Numbered from the stretch's first letter, positions 44,301 to 55,868 are shown. The stretch: DNA of 64,000 nucleotides from Branchinecta lynchi (GCA_023053575.1 JAKZAP010000001.1:11548849-11612848); one strand, 5' to 3'. Made by a program: numbers and translations. The notes: a model not told the origin generated them from the sequence alone.

Positions 44301-45396
44301 CACAAGATACGGTGAAAACCGAAAACCGGAAACCGAAAGCCGAAAGCTGCTACAGAATTGTTCCAAGGAACACTCAGCTAAAAATTGAGAAATGAATGCT
44401 GCTCTAACCCTGTTTTCTCAGTTTCTAGTTTCTTAGTTTTAGCTCGGGGGAATGCTGCCGGAGTAGTGTACATAACAGATGTTGATAGACTGAAGATAGA
44501 AAAACTTTGTAACTTCGCCATAATATTAACGTGTTCTACATTTCTTTGTACATAGTTGCAAATACAAAATTTCAGTTTCTTAAATAGTTGCAGCCTATAG
44601 ATAATAAAAATGTACTGACAACGGAACTCGATTAGCGTTTCAGAATTGCGTATAACCAAGTATATGAGTAATTTACCACCCTCGCGCAAACTGACACGTG
44701 AGAGCAAAAGCATGCATTGTAGTAAGTTTCTGAAAGTAGGCCAAAGACAAGATTTTGGGTCTAGGGTCCAATTGGTCCAGGCAGGTTGTAGTGTAACAGT
44801 CGAGCTAACAGTTAGATCTCATTTCTCAATTTTTATTTTTACATTGTAAGACTAATTCATTTTGTCATAAAAATAATGCATTTCCCCAAGAATTTCAGTT
44901 TTCTAACATCGCTATTTAAGACCGTTTCTGGCTCGATAGCCACAAGAGTGCTAATGCAGAAATGTAGCCCGTTTTTCACTCTACTACCATGGAAAATCTC
45001 AAAATTTTCGCAATCTGGCCGGTTCTTCTGGTGTGGATCTACCAAGAGCCACTTTTTTTTACCTTACCTTGCTAAAATTATCGTAAAAAGGAAAACAGAG
45101 TGCCTACATACTTAAACATCTCAAGATCTGAAGTCCTAAAGGTAGTTAAGAAGCTCAACAAATTTCAAGGTTTCTCTGTTTTTTTTCGAATTTTCGAAAA
45201 TTATTGACTTTTTCGACCATCAACAATGGAATATTTGGTCGAAAATTAAAAAAATTCGTCAGAGTCCGAACAAATTTTTTTTCGCCGAAAAAAATTTTGT
45301 GGAAGGTCCTGGACCCTGGTAGACATTCTGAGAAATTTTCGTCAAAATCTAAGAAATCGATTTTTTTGCCTTGCTTCATTTTGCTGGAATGACCCA

Positions 45397-45938
45397 AGCC
45401 GTAGATACATAAGTGACAGAACCGCACCGGATTCGGGCACGGTGTGGGAGCCATAGGGGGGGGGAGGGGAAAGGGGTCTGGAATTACAAGTTAAGGTACT
45501 TCCAGGTGTACTAGTACGGTGAAACTTGACTTGAACATTAGAGACTTGAGCAAAGTGAAAACAAAACTTTTGACCAAATGGTACATTTCGTGACCATCGA
45601 GAGCCCATTGACTTTGTGCCACAAGGGTTTTGCTTCAAAATAAATTTCCTGCATCCTAAAAATGTGCATTTCAACCGGAAAGTAAAACAAAAAAAAACTT
45701 TTGATCAACCGATTATGTTCAAGATCCTAAAGGGCTCATGATAATTTGTTGCCTCCAGGTGCAATAATAAATGCTTTTATCAGACGATACATTCTCGCGA
45801 TTTCCAAGGGCACAAGATCATTCCTATCTCACCGGTCTTGCTTACAAATGACCACAACAAACCCTCGAAAAGGTAAATTTCTATTTTCATTCTCTGACCC
45901 AGCCTTGCAAGTGCCATATGAGCTTCTAGCTCTTGTTC
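45397..45938 (-). repeat. Family B repeat, right half (split by long-TIR element)
   Basis: It continues the copy broken at 42290 and ends with the hairpin terminus GAGCTTCTAGCTCTTGTT (reverse-strand loop AGA). Confidence 0.65.
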
Positions 45939-47024
45939 CTCTTACGCAATACGACATCGCTTTTTCTTGGCCGAGCTACCATCCCCCTTCAAGTTTGTTC
46001 TGCCAAGATTTTGTATGTTCTACGCCTTCAGCAATGTATTTACATTCTATGCAAGTGAATTTGCAGATAAAAGAATGGAAAAGCAACTCTTCTACAATAA
46101 GACCCGATAACTAGGTATGGCAGCTTTCTGCTTGTAATCACATCCCAGCAACGACTAAGAAGAAACCAACCCGCAAAATTCTTCATCACGTCAACCCGTG
46201 CAAGTGCCAAGCAGGTTTGACTTCCGACACCGTCAAATGGTACGGCCATAGTTGCCAACGAGCCCGCTACAGTTGCAGAGGTTGGTTCCAAGCTCTTTTC
46301 CAACCAGTGCACTACAGCATCGAGCTAGAATTTTTCATTTACATACCCTTGCTCATTACTCGAACACAGGTGGTGGCTGCAAAGAAGAGATCGCAACACG
46401 GATCAAGTTGGCAAACTGTTTCTTCGCCAAGATGAGAAAGAGCGCGTGGATCCGTCGAAATGTCACGCTCGCACCAAAACCAAAATCCGAATCTATCAGG
46501 TGAGGATGTCTTGGGTTATGTTCCTCGAGTCCCTCCATAATGTGACCAATAGTTGATGCTCAATCGCCTCGATATTTTTCACCACGGCCGTCTTCGAACG
46601 CTCCTTGGCGCACGCCTTAGCGGCAGGACCTGCAATGAAATTTTTTTTTGAAGACGGTGTCTCAGCCAATTAGACGCCTCATCGTTAGTAAAGAAGCACC
46701 GACACCTGGTTCTGGAACTTGAGCCGCAGACGTGACGTCTCCGAAAAAGCGAAGTTGAGGCCAGCAAAGACATAGCTGAACACAATGAAACTAAACTGAA
46801 CTTCAAACCTATAGGAGGTTTCATTGGCAGGGAAAGCTAAACAGCTCTTGAAACTGCTTGCGTCCTGAACCAAAATAGTCAAGCTATTAACTACTGCAAG
46901 AACAGCATGCCCGTGCACTTTCTTGCGGAGTGTGTATGAGAGAAGGTGCACGATCTTCAGCCGAACCCCCATAATGACGCTTCATTTTGATCTTTTACTT
47001 TTAGATCTATCGAATTTCTGTTTT
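45939..47024. other. No gene recognised
   Basis: Several frames of 60-95 codons on both strands (for example 46685-46972 minus) overlap each other and show no motif. It appears single-copy within this window and may be host intergenic or intronic sequence. Confidence 0.4.
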
Positions 47025-47906
47025 ATGGCACTTGCAGCTTCGCTCTGTGCCATATACCGATCACTTTCGGTCTGTCGGTCTGTCTGTCTGTCGTTACGGT
47101 CTTCTCCAGCTAAGGTACTTCCAGAAGTGCTAGGACGATGAAACTTGGCAGGCAGTCATTTTTACTTTTAACTTTTACAAACAGGTTAAACTAACTTGGA
47201 AGTAGTCACTTGCCTGATCCGATCATCGTAGGGGGAGGGGGAGGTTGCGGAATCCGGAAAATAGGGGCATGCACAACTTTCGAATGGGTGATCGTGTCTT
47301 AACCAACTTGATATCTGGAAAGACCTCATGTCTCAGATTTCTCATTTCAAGTACGGACCGGAACCGATGAAACTGGTGGAGTCGGAGGGGGGGGGGGCCT
47401 GAAATCGTGAGAAACTCTCAGAGTGGAGCGATCGGGATGAAACTTTGGGAAGAACAACCACAAACTCTAGATAGAGAACTGACAGAACTGGACCGAATTC
47501 GGAAAATAAGGGGGGAGTTGGAGGGGAGTTCAGGAATTCCGGCGATTCGTAGTTAATGTACTTCCATGTGGGCTAGGACGATAAGACTTGGCAGGCATAT
47601 CGGGGACCCGACTAGATTACTTGGAAACAGTCATTCGCCTGATCCGACCATCGTGTGGGGAGGGGAAGACGTCGGAATCCGGAAACTAGTGGCATGCATA
47701 ACTTTCTAACGGGTTATTGGATCTTAATGAAACTTGATATCTTGAAAGAGCTCATGTATCAGATGTCCCAATTCTAGTCGGGACCGGATCTGATGAACTG
47801 GGGAGGGGGATAGGAAAGGCGATAAAAATTTGCTGGAGCATTAGAAAATTGACATCATTGGGTCAGACATCGTCACTTCTTCGATCCGACCATCCCTTAA
47901 AGAACT
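47025..47906 (-). repeat. Family B repeat, left part (split by foldback element)
   Basis: It starts with a TTTTATGGCACTTG stem and a CGGTCTGTCTGTCTGTC stretch, then about six monomers. It ends in CCTTAAAGAACT, duplicated at 48163-48174. Confidence 0.7.
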
Positions 47907-48162
47907 AAATACTCTTTGAGCCCGAGCTGACTTTAAAACATTTATTCAAACAATGTTTACAACGGATATACGTCAGCTACGATTCTTCATCAGCGATATT
48001 TCGGCCATTCTTGGCTAGGGTCTTGTCAGGCTGTCAATCCTCTGGGTGAACGTCGGGGAAGAATATTTCGAATATTTCGGCCCTTGCCAAGAAGGGCCAA
48101 AATATCGCTGATGAAGAATCGTGGCTGACGTATATCCGTTGTAAAAATTGTTTGAATACAAA
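47907..48162. mobile_element. Foldback retroposed element, copy 1
   Basis: Two inverted arms carry CAAACAATGTTTACAACGG, then ATACGTCAGCTACG, then TCTTCATCAGCGATATTT on the left and their complement on the right. The flanking duplication is CCTTAAAGAACT / CCTTATAGAACT (12 bp, one mismatch). One arm is shorter than in the 50.3-kb copy. It has no gene. Confidence 0.78.
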
Positions 48163-48467
48163 CCTTATAGAACTCATCTTAACCGCAAAATACGAAAACT
48201 AATTTTAAGCAAAATACACTTTTTCACGATCAACATGAGTACATGATACTTTTTGCTCAAGGGCTTTGCTTATAAATTAATGTTTAGCACCCTTAAGATG
48301 CGCATCTCAACCGAAAAGTGAAAACTTTTGACCATCAATTCCATCCTCTGACCCAGCCGTGCAGTTTTGGCGCATCTTGATCAAAAAGTGAAAAAAAAAA
48401 TTCTTGTGACCATCACTTCCATCTGACCCAGCCTTGCAAGTGCCACATGAGCTTCCAGCTCTTGTTT
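48163..48467 (-). repeat. Family B repeat, right part (split by foldback element)
   Basis: It resumes after the duplicated target and ends with the hairpin terminus GAGCTTCCAGCTCTTGTT (reverse-strand loop GGA). Confidence 0.7.
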
Positions 48468-48469
48468 GT

Positions 48470-48840
48470 CTACTGTCTACTTGTCCCTTGAGAAAATAAT
48501 TTCAGATATAGATTCTGCATGTATTCTTACCCCTATACTGAAACTGTAATCGACTTTAAAATAAACTCTTACTTCTACGGAATTTCCGGTTTTTGCCAGA
48601 TTCTGAACGAACTACATGTCGGGGTAGAACGGTCAAGTTCAGATGGGAATAGAATGACTTCCAATACGTAAATCTTCATATTAGCCTAGACATAAATGTT
48701 GTCAGTACGCTATTTACTTCAATCGAATTTCCGGTTTTCACCGGATACCGGGCAAAGTAAATGTCCGTCGAAAAAAAGTATAGACAAGGGCTGAGCATGT
48801 CTCTTTACCCCCTGAATCCACTGTGCTATTAGACCAACAA
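48470..48840 (-). repeat. Family A fragment
   Basis: Two to three degraded monomers with 'tttccggtttt.gcc.gatt' and 'gcatgt.tcttacccc' phrases. No intact end. Confidence 0.55.
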
Positions 48841-49455
48841 ATTTTTTTGTTGGACTACTGCTATTTTTGCGTCAATCCGGTTCATCCAATTTCTATTTTC
48901 ACGTCTACTCGGCGCCCGGTTGACCTCTCGGTTGGAACGAAACAATGGATTAGTTGAACTCCGCTGGTCGATCAGAGTTCAATTAGAACCAACAGTTTCG
49001 AAGCGCGATTTTTGAATATTATCAGCATGAATTGTCTGTTTACTACGGATTTGACTTTTCGTACAAACATTTATGTCTTTGGTGGTAGAGTGTCTGGTAA
49101 GTACTATTTAAGGAAGATTTTCTGAGATAGACTACACGAGATGCATCCAATTAAATAACCTGAAACTGGCCTTGAAAATATTAAAAGGAAAATACTTTGC
49201 AGTCCCAGTCCTAACCATAAGTGTCAAGTCAAGAAGCAAATGCCAAGTCTAGCCTGATGACCAATGCCCTAGTTCGGACTGTAGGGGGGGCTGGGGAAAT
49301 TCCCTTTTACATTTTATAGGCTGCTTTTAAGGTCAAAGATTTTAAGGTTTAATACTCAGCATATCTTGTAGGCTAGGGTAGGAACAACTATAAATAAAAA
49401 CCCTCTGAAATATAATGAAAATTAGGAAAATTTTTGAGTACCGAGTGGGATAGGA
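48841..49455. other. No gene recognised
   Basis: AT-rich, without a meaningful reading frame or known repeat. Confidence 0.4.
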
Positions 49456-49457
49456 TG

Positions 49458-50341
49458 CCAAAACAAGAGCTACGAGCTTATATGGCACTTCTTACGACTA
49501 GGCTGTACAAAAAGTAGATTAGAGCAAGAAAGTAGATGCGAATTACATTACCCCCCCCTCCCCCCCATGGTTGGATGTTCGGAACCTAAATGTCATCTAC
49601 TAGGGCAAATGTTTGTATTTAGACTACACACTTCTTCCCCTACAGTGATATCTAAAAGTAATTTCCCACATAGGGTATTTATACTCGATAGAATTGCTTC
49701 AGTTATTTATTGCAGGTTGCGTTCCTTCCCCAACGTTGATCCTTGAGTTTGAAAGCCTGACGAGAACCCTTGCCAAGAAAGAGCCGAAATATCGCTGCCA
49801 AAGCATCGTCGTCTGGTTCCCTTAATTACGTATCTAGGCCTAATGCTTGTTCTCCCCGCCAAGTTCCATCTCACTCCCTCGATTCTAAGCGTTTCACGAG
49901 TTTCCGGTACCCCCCCCCCCCCCACAAGTATCTAATCAGATCTTGACTTCACATTGAACATCTGAGACGATAGCTGTTTCCAGTTGCCAAGTTTCAATCA
50001 TATCCGATCACCCGTTCAAAATTTATGCATGCCATGCCAGTCGATTCCAGATTCCCCCCCACCCCCCCTCCCCCCACGATGGTCGGATCAAGGATACGAC
50101 TATTGTCATGTTTCATCGTCCTAGCACATCAGGAAATACCGAACTCGCGGGATCACCATTAATTTGGACCCCCAGCTCCCCACAATGACCGAATCAGGTC
50201 CTGTAATGTCAATGACGATCTAGGATTTGTGCTTGTCCTTCCCACCAAGTTTCATCGCGATTCCTCCTCTCTAAGCATGTCCAAAGATTTCCAGTTCCCC
50301 TTCCAGCTCCTTCCAAACTCACCAGATCCGGTCAGGATTTA
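49458..50341 (+). repeat. Family B repeat, left part (split by foldback element)
   Basis: It starts ACAAGAGCTACGAGCTT. A degraded foldback fragment (about 49700-49810, with cctgacgag...gccgaaatatcgctg) sits inside. It ends in CCGGTCAGGATTTA, duplicated at 50655. Confidence 0.68.
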
Positions 50342-50654
50342 TTCAAACAATGTTTGCAACGGATACGTCAGCTATGATTTTTCATCAGCGATATTTCGGC
50401 CCTTCTTGGCAAGGGTCCTCGTCAGGCTGTCAATCTTCTGGTTCAACTTCGGGGAAGGAAACAAACCTGTATCCGTTTTAATGAATACAGGTTTGTTTCC
50501 TTCCCCGAAGTTGAACCAGAAGATTGACAGCCTGACGAGGACCCTTGCCAAGAAGGGCCGAAATATCGCTGATGAAAAATCCTAGCTGACGTATCCGTTG
50601 CAAACATTGTTTGAATAAATGTTTCAAAGTCAGCTTGGGCTCAAAGAATATTTA
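50342..50654. mobile_element. Foldback retroposed element, copy 2
   Basis: A nearly perfect palindrome: arms of about 135 bp (50342-50476 and 50489-50621) around a 12-nt centre, plus a 33-bp tail on the right ending AAAGAATATTTA. It is flanked by an exact 14-bp direct repeat CCGGTCAGGATTTA (50328-50341, 50655-50668). Long, variable duplications point to target-primed reverse transcription, as in LINE, SINE or Penelope-like elements. Both arms contain CTGACGA, a 7-8-bp stem and GAAA, a hammerhead-like core. Confidence 0.82.
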
Positions 50655-50880
50655 CCGGTCAGGATTTAAAGTGAGATGGCTGAGACACGAGGTCTTTCTA
50701 AATATCAAGTTTCATTAAGATCGGATCGCCAGTTCGAAACTTAAAATACCTAAGTTTCCGGATCCCCCTTCCTCCACTCCCTCCAGATGGTAGGATCGAG
50801 GAAGTGACTATTTCCGGTTTAATCTGGTCGGGCCCCTGATATACCTGCCAAGTTCCATCGTCCTATATAGCTTACCCACT
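50655..50880 (+). repeat. Family B repeat, right part (split by foldback element)
   Basis: Continues the copy interrupted at 50341 for about two monomers, ending near 'catcgtcctatatagc' without a hairpin. Confidence 0.62.
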
Positions 50881-50972
50881 AAATACCCATGTTTCATAAG
50901 TTTGAAATTTGTGCGGCTGTTCATGGGAAAAAATCGATTAACCGGTATTTTCGACTTAAACAGTTCGTTGAA

Positions 50973-52285
50973 AACAAGAGCTGGAAGCTCATATGGCACT
51001 TGCAAGGCCTGGTCACATGGAATTGATGGTCAAAAGTATTTTTTTCACTTTCGGTTAAGATGCGCCAAACTTGCAAGGCTGGTTCAGAGGATAAGTGATG
51101 GTCAAAAGTTTCGTTTTCACTTTTCGGTTAAGATGCGTACTTTAAGGGTGCTTAAAAATAATTTATAAGCAAAACCCTCGAGGCAAAACGGATCATGTGC
51201 TCATGGCGATCGTGGAAAAGTAAATTTTGCTTAAAAGTATTTTTTGTATTTTACGGTTAAAAGGAGTTCTCTAAGGGATGGTTGGATCGGAGGAGTGACG
51301 ATGTCTAACCCAATGATGTCAAGTTTCTAGGCTAACGCTCCAGCAAAGGTTTGATTGTCCTAGCACATCTGGAAGTGCCTTAACTCATCATAACCGGAAT
51401 TCCAGACACCCTCTTACAGCTCCCCCCCCCCCCCTCGGTACTCGAATCCGGTATTCTGTCACTGATGCACCTAGGACTTGTGCCTGTACTTCCCACCAAG
51501 TTTCTTCCTGATCGCTCCACTCTGCGTGTTACAAGATTTCCGGTTCTCTCCTTCGACCCCTCCCCCCCCCCCCCAGTTCATCGGATCCTGCCCGGCAAGA
51601 TATCAAGTTTCATTAAGATCCGATAACCCCTCCGAAATTTATGCATGCCACTAATTCCGGGTTCCGCCGTCTCCCCCTCCCCCCGCGATGGTCGGATCAG
51701 ACGAGTGACTCTTTCCAAGTTAATCTTGTCGGGTCCCTGATATGCCTGACAAGTTTTATCGTCCCAGCCCACCTAGAAGTACATTAACTGCGGATCGCCG
51801 GAATTCCGGAACCCCCTCCAACTCCCCCCACAGTTTCCAAATCCGACCAATTTCTGTCAGTTTTAACAGAAATGGCAAAAGCTTGTGCTTGTTCTTCCCA
51901 CCAAGTTTCATCCCGATCGCTCCACTCTGAAAGTTTCACACGATTGCCGGCCCCCCCCCCCCTCCGACTCCCCCCCCCCGATTCATCTGATCCAGTCCGG
52001 AATTGAAATGAGACATCTGAGACACGAGGTTTTTCCCCTTTGATCAAGACCCGATCACCCATTTGAAAGTTATGAATGCACATATTTTCCGGATTCCACC
52101 GACTTCCCCTCCCCCCACGATGGTCGGATCGGGCAAGTGACTATTTCCAAGTTAGTTTGGTCGGGTCCCTAATACGCGTGTCAAGTTTCATCGTCCTAGC
52201 ACATCTGGAAGTACCCTAACTCGCAAACACCGGACTGACCGGCCTGGAAGGGCTGACTTGGCCGGGAGGGCAAGTGCCATAAAAA
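50973..52285 (+). repeat. Family B repeat, nearly complete copy
   Basis: It starts ACAAGAGCTGGAAGCTC (loop GGA) and ends GGGCAAGTGCCATAAAAAC with a weak opposing TTGGCC arm. C runs lie at 51421-51434, 51564-51574 and 51950-51962. Confidence 0.75.
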
Positions 52286-52496
52286 CTGTTTTGGGGTCAG
52301 CCAGTTTCGTCGCTTGAGCTCAAACAGGTTGACGCCAAAAGGTCCCCATATTTTGTTGGAATGTGTGACGTTCCTTTCGTTTCAAAGTAGACTATAGGTC
52401 CAGTTCGTTGATTTAGCAAGTAGCCTAGCACCAGATTTAAGGGTGGGGGAGAGGGTTCCAGCTTAATCGGCAAAAAGAATATTTCTTAAAAGCGAA

Positions 52497-52985
52497 CAAG
52501 TTAGTAAGTAAATAAATAAGTAAGTAAAGTATTTATTTCCCGTATTTTTCAATTAAGAACAAAACGGAGTAAAGAAGAAGATAAAGAAAAAGAAAACGAA
52601 AAAGAAAAGAGATTTAAGGCACAAGACAGATACAGACACATGACGTTTTACATAACAATTACTCAATCACGAACTATAAAAGTGTTTAAGCCAGGGGTGG
52701 TTCCATTTCCCCTGGAAATTTGAAATTACCTGATTCACTGCGATACTAGGGTCTGCAATCTGGTGTTTTCAATCATGAAGGTGTTATTCACCCACAAGGG
52801 ACAACGCAGCAGAAACTTCGCAAACCTAAAGTAAAGGGACCGGAGCTTCCGTTTTTGGGTCTCAGTTAACAAATTCCGAAACGGCGCGATATACAGAACA
52901 TGCGGCAGTGCGACAGCGTTGTACATGATCGCGAGATACTTTCGGCATAATAGGAGTCTACTGGCGACGATAAAACCGTATGCGC
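52497..52985 (-). mobile_element. LINE 3' fragment with RT C-terminal region
   Basis: On the minus strand, SAYGFIVASRLLLCRKYLAI, AVALPHVLYIAPFRNLL and LRCPLWVNNTFMIEN resemble the region after the reverse transcriptase palm in many LINEs. The 3' end carries a (TTAC)n/(TTTA)n tail at 52499-52535. It is severely 5' truncated. Confidence 0.6.
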
Positions 52986-53100
52986 TACAAAGTTTTTTTG
53001 ACTTAGGATTAAGCAGACATGCTGGTTCCATTCTTGAAACTTGTTTTCTTGCCAGACAAGTAGTTCTCTCTGAAACCTTCCCGAACTTTAGAAGTTGGTT
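52986..53100 (-). repeat. Family A monomer fragment
   Basis: The phrase 'aagcagacatgctgg...ttgttttcttgccagacaagtagttc' is one degraded family A monomer joined to the LINE fragment. Confidence 0.5.
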
Positions 53101-53312
53101 AAGGTATCTGGAGATACCGAAGCTACTTCCCTGCATCTGCAACAAATTTCAATTGGTGGCTTAGCATTTAGTCGATGTGTAGCCGACGGTTGTTGGAGGC
53201 TAACCAGATGCTAAAGGTCCCATGACCTAGGTTTTCGAAAACTTGGGATTTTGAGTAGACAGACTTAACCCAAAAATCCTAAATAAGACTATAGATGAAT
53301 CCCTCTTACAGG

Positions 53313-53619
53313 TACGGCGAACAGTGACCCAGTGCCAGAAAGCCATTCTATTCCTAGCGAGTTCTACGGCGTAAACTGCGTCAAATGTGACCGGGATTTG
53401 AAGCCATGCAAGACTCATTGCTACAAATTACTCGACGAGAGCCGGTTTGGTGCTCAAGTGTACAGGTTCCCTGACTTTAATGGCTATTACTACCGGGTAG
53501 TGATCGATAACCTTCCAGACTATCAGTCTCTGAAAGAAGAAGAAAAGAGAGCTCATCAGAGGAATGCCAGGTTGGTAGAAGATTCCTTTGAGAAAGGAGC
53601 TGTTCGAGAGAGATGAGGG
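53313..53619 (+). CDS. Unknown reading frame, possible terminal host exon
   Basis: An open frame of about 100 codons follows a pyrimidine-rich stretch ending in cttacag, a credible 3' splice site, with an in-frame stop just before it. It ends at TGA 53617-53619. The protein has CVKCDRDLKPCKTHC (two close Cys pairs, possibly metal binding), then an aromatic stretch VYRFPDFNGYYYRVVID and a charged helix LKEEEKRAHQRNARLVED. A polyadenylation signal AATAAA lies at 53797-53802, and a strong hairpin lies between. I do not recognise the family; it may be a host exon, a retrocopy or a transposon piece. It is not one of the two dominant repeat families. Confidence 0.35.
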
Positions 53620-53686
53620 GGTCATTCCCCCTCCCATGTTTCTAAGAGTCGTACTTTCAGTCCCATGTTTTCAGCTTTTACTTCGC

Positions 53687-53723
53687 CCCTTGATTTCCAT
53701 CATAGCATGATGGAAATCAAGGG
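53687..53723. repeat. Perfect 17-bp hairpin, 3-nt loop
   Basis: CCCTTGATTTCCATCAT, loop AGC, and the exact complement. It sits 68 bp after the stop of the preceding frame. Confidence 0.9.
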
Positions 53724-53754
53724 ATATGGGAGAACCTCGAAGCTGCTTTAAAAG

Positions 53755-54129
53755 GTGATGGTCATAAAAATCCTTAATTATTTCTGGTTTCTTTATAATA
53801 AAACCAAATCCCTATTTGGAAGTCAGGTATCGGCTCCTTTCAAAACGGGAAAAATATATGTCTGGTGGTATTTGTCCCGTTTCAGCTTGCCGGAAATTGG
53901 AGCTGAGAACGGGAAGAATGCAGTTTTTCTGCTTTCTAAACGTTGTAGTCCAGGCGCCAGATTCTGTATCGTGCACCCACCCATGACGGAAGGTATACAA
54001 ATACTGAACACGGATCCTGGGGTAACTAGCCTCGCTGAAAACGAATATCATATGGCAAATTTCCGCCGTTTAGGCGATTTGATATATAGGCTAGAACCAC
54101 CAAATGTAGCCTATACTCTCTTACAATGA
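53755..54129 (+). CDS. Unknown reading frame
   Basis: 124 codons open from a GTG/ATG at 53755-53758 to TGA. Contents include IYVWWYLSRFSLPEI, KNAVFLLSKRCSPGARFCIV, HPPMTEGIQILNTDPG and MANFRRLGDLIYRLEPPNVA. I do not recognise it. The AG at 53825-53826 could be a splice acceptor, so the coding part may start near GIn-Val-Ser at that point. Its codon use looks ordinary and it is not repeated in the window. It could belong with the frame at 53313-53619. Confidence 0.28.
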   Translation: MMVIKILNYFWFLYNKTKSLFGSQVSAPFKTGKIYVWWYLSRFSLPEIGAENGKNAVFLLSKRCSPGARFCIVHPPMTEGIQILNTDPGVTSLAENEYHMANFRRLGDLIYRLEPPNVAYTLLQ

Positions 54130-54319
54130 TTCCAATTTTTTGTTCAAGAGATAGAGTCGGCGAAATTCACCAGAATCTTATAGCAGTTGAAAGAAAACAT
54201 CGAGTTCTACAAGAAAATGATTTATAACTTTGAATTACAGGAAGTATATGTTTTCTAATTTAGCGTGTATTCAAGATAAGTGCTACGAAATGTAGCCAAA
54301 AATTGGAAAAAGAATACTA

Positions 54320-55393
54320 ACAAGACCAAAAGTTTCGATGGGATCCCAAAAATTCAATATCTGATCCAGACAACTGGGTCTTGTCTTAGCCAGATCCAGT
54401 CATCGCCAGACTCCTTGAACATTTTTCAGATATGGATTCAGCATTTGTGTTTACCCCTATAAGTCATACTGTTTTGACGAAAACTTCCTGCCACTTATGC
54501 CAATTTCCTGGTTTCGGCCGAACTCCAGAACTACTTGTCCGGCGAAAAAAGAAAGCTAAAAAACGAACTCAGGGTATCTTCTTTCCCCAATAATGAACAT
54601 CTAATCAACTTCAGAAAAATTTAACTTATAACAAATTTTCCGACTCCAGCCGGATTCCGGTCGAACTATATTTCCCGGTAAAATATGATTGTCAAACACG
54701 GATTCAGCATCTCTTCTTACCCTTAAATCGGTTATCTAATCAACTAGAAATAAAACTTAAGCTTCTAACAATTTTCCGGTTTTGGCCGGATTCGGGGGGA
54801 ACTACATGTCCAGGTAGAAAATTTGTTCACATAAGTGTTCAGCATGTCTTCTTGCCCTAAATCGAACATCTAATCAACTCCAAATAAAACTTTTCATTTT
54901 AACAAACTTTCCGGTTTGGGCCGGATTCCGGGCGAACTACATGTCCGTTGAAAAAATGTTTTTTACCATCGTCCTCAGCATGTCTTCCTACCCCTAAATC
55001 AAACATTTAATCAACTTCAAATAAAACTTTTACTTTAACAAACTTTCCGGTTTTGGCCGGATCCTAGGCGAACTACTTTTCCGATGACAAAATGGTTTAC
55101 ACCATCGTGTTCAGCATGTCTTCTTACCCCATAATCGACTATCAAATTAGCTGTTTCAAAATATTTTGTTTGAACCCCCTCCCCCACACCTAAACGTAGG
55201 GCTAAAAAGCCCATCTACGGACTTGACTGGTCCGACGACCCAACCATTCCTCACACCAAGTTTCATCAAAATATCTCATTCCCTTCGAGAGTTATCGTGC
55301 TAACAGACGGACAGACGGACGGACGGACGGACAGACGGACAACTTTTGCGATGTCATAGGTATCCCTCAACTTACGTTTTGGGATCCCAAAAA
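54320..55393 (-). repeat. Family A repeat, full-length copy
   Basis: The left end is ACAAGACCAAAAGTTTCGATG, then about six monomers, a (GGAC)n stretch at 55303-55335 and the end TTTTGGGATCCCAAAA. Confidence 0.75.
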
Positions 55394-55588
55394 CTCAGAA
55401 TTTTCTCAAGATCACAAACTTTTTTTTTATAACGCAAATATTCTCGAGCTGCTTAATTTAAAATTCAGTTTTCCATTTTTTATTTCTGAGCGGTCTGCGA
55501 ATTTTGGTGTGGTGTACCACTAAAATAATTCTCGTTAAATTTTTTTTTTTAGAAAAATGTGATTTTCGTTTTTTTTCTTGATCATAAT

Positions 55589-55868
55589 TTATTCTCACCT
55601 CTCCCATCGTGGGTCCACAGAAAAGGATTGTGGCAACCCTCAAGTGAGTATTTGGGACTGCCTGCCGTCAACAGGAGATATCAATTGCTTTCTTTATATT
55701 CATGATTTGCATTTTTAAAACTAACTTAAATTCTATCTCTAGTACCATTTTCTTTTACAGCACTACGTCGTCATTACAATCTTGCTTGTTTCTTCATTTC
55801 TTGTTGTGAGACGAGTGAGGGCTGACCCTCTTGTAGAGAGGTGAGAATAATAATTATTCTCACCTCTC
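55589..55868. mobile_element. Small TIR element with a head-to-head neighbour
   Basis: TTATTCTCACCTCTCC begins at 55589, and its complement ends at about 55850. A second copy of the end starts at once on the right, so 55836-55868 is a perfect palindrome with 16-bp arms and a 1-nt centre. It is extended by GCTGACCC / GGGTCAGC outside it. The right neighbour appears truncated by about 56.0 kb. No gene. Confidence 0.65.

Larger units (their letters stand above)
42291..45396. mobile_element. Element with about 550-bp terminal inverted repeats
   Basis: It begins TGGGTCATTCCAGCA and ends TGCTGGAATGACCCA. The left arm (about 42291-42822) is matched in reverse by about 44845-45396, with many substitutions and small indels (for example the phrases on ttctggctcgatagccac and accatcaacaatgga). 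The flanks rejoin as family B text with at most a 2-3-bp duplication (AG or AAG). The 2-kb core holds a nested hAT-like MITE and a minisatellite but no transposase, so it is non-autonomous. I cannot assign a superfamily. Confidence 0.75.

Noticed and set aside
50342..50654. A complete hammerhead ribozyme
   Set aside because: Only the core words and stem II are convincing. I could not place stems I and III with the required pairing next to a UH cleavage site, so it is reported only as hammerhead-like.
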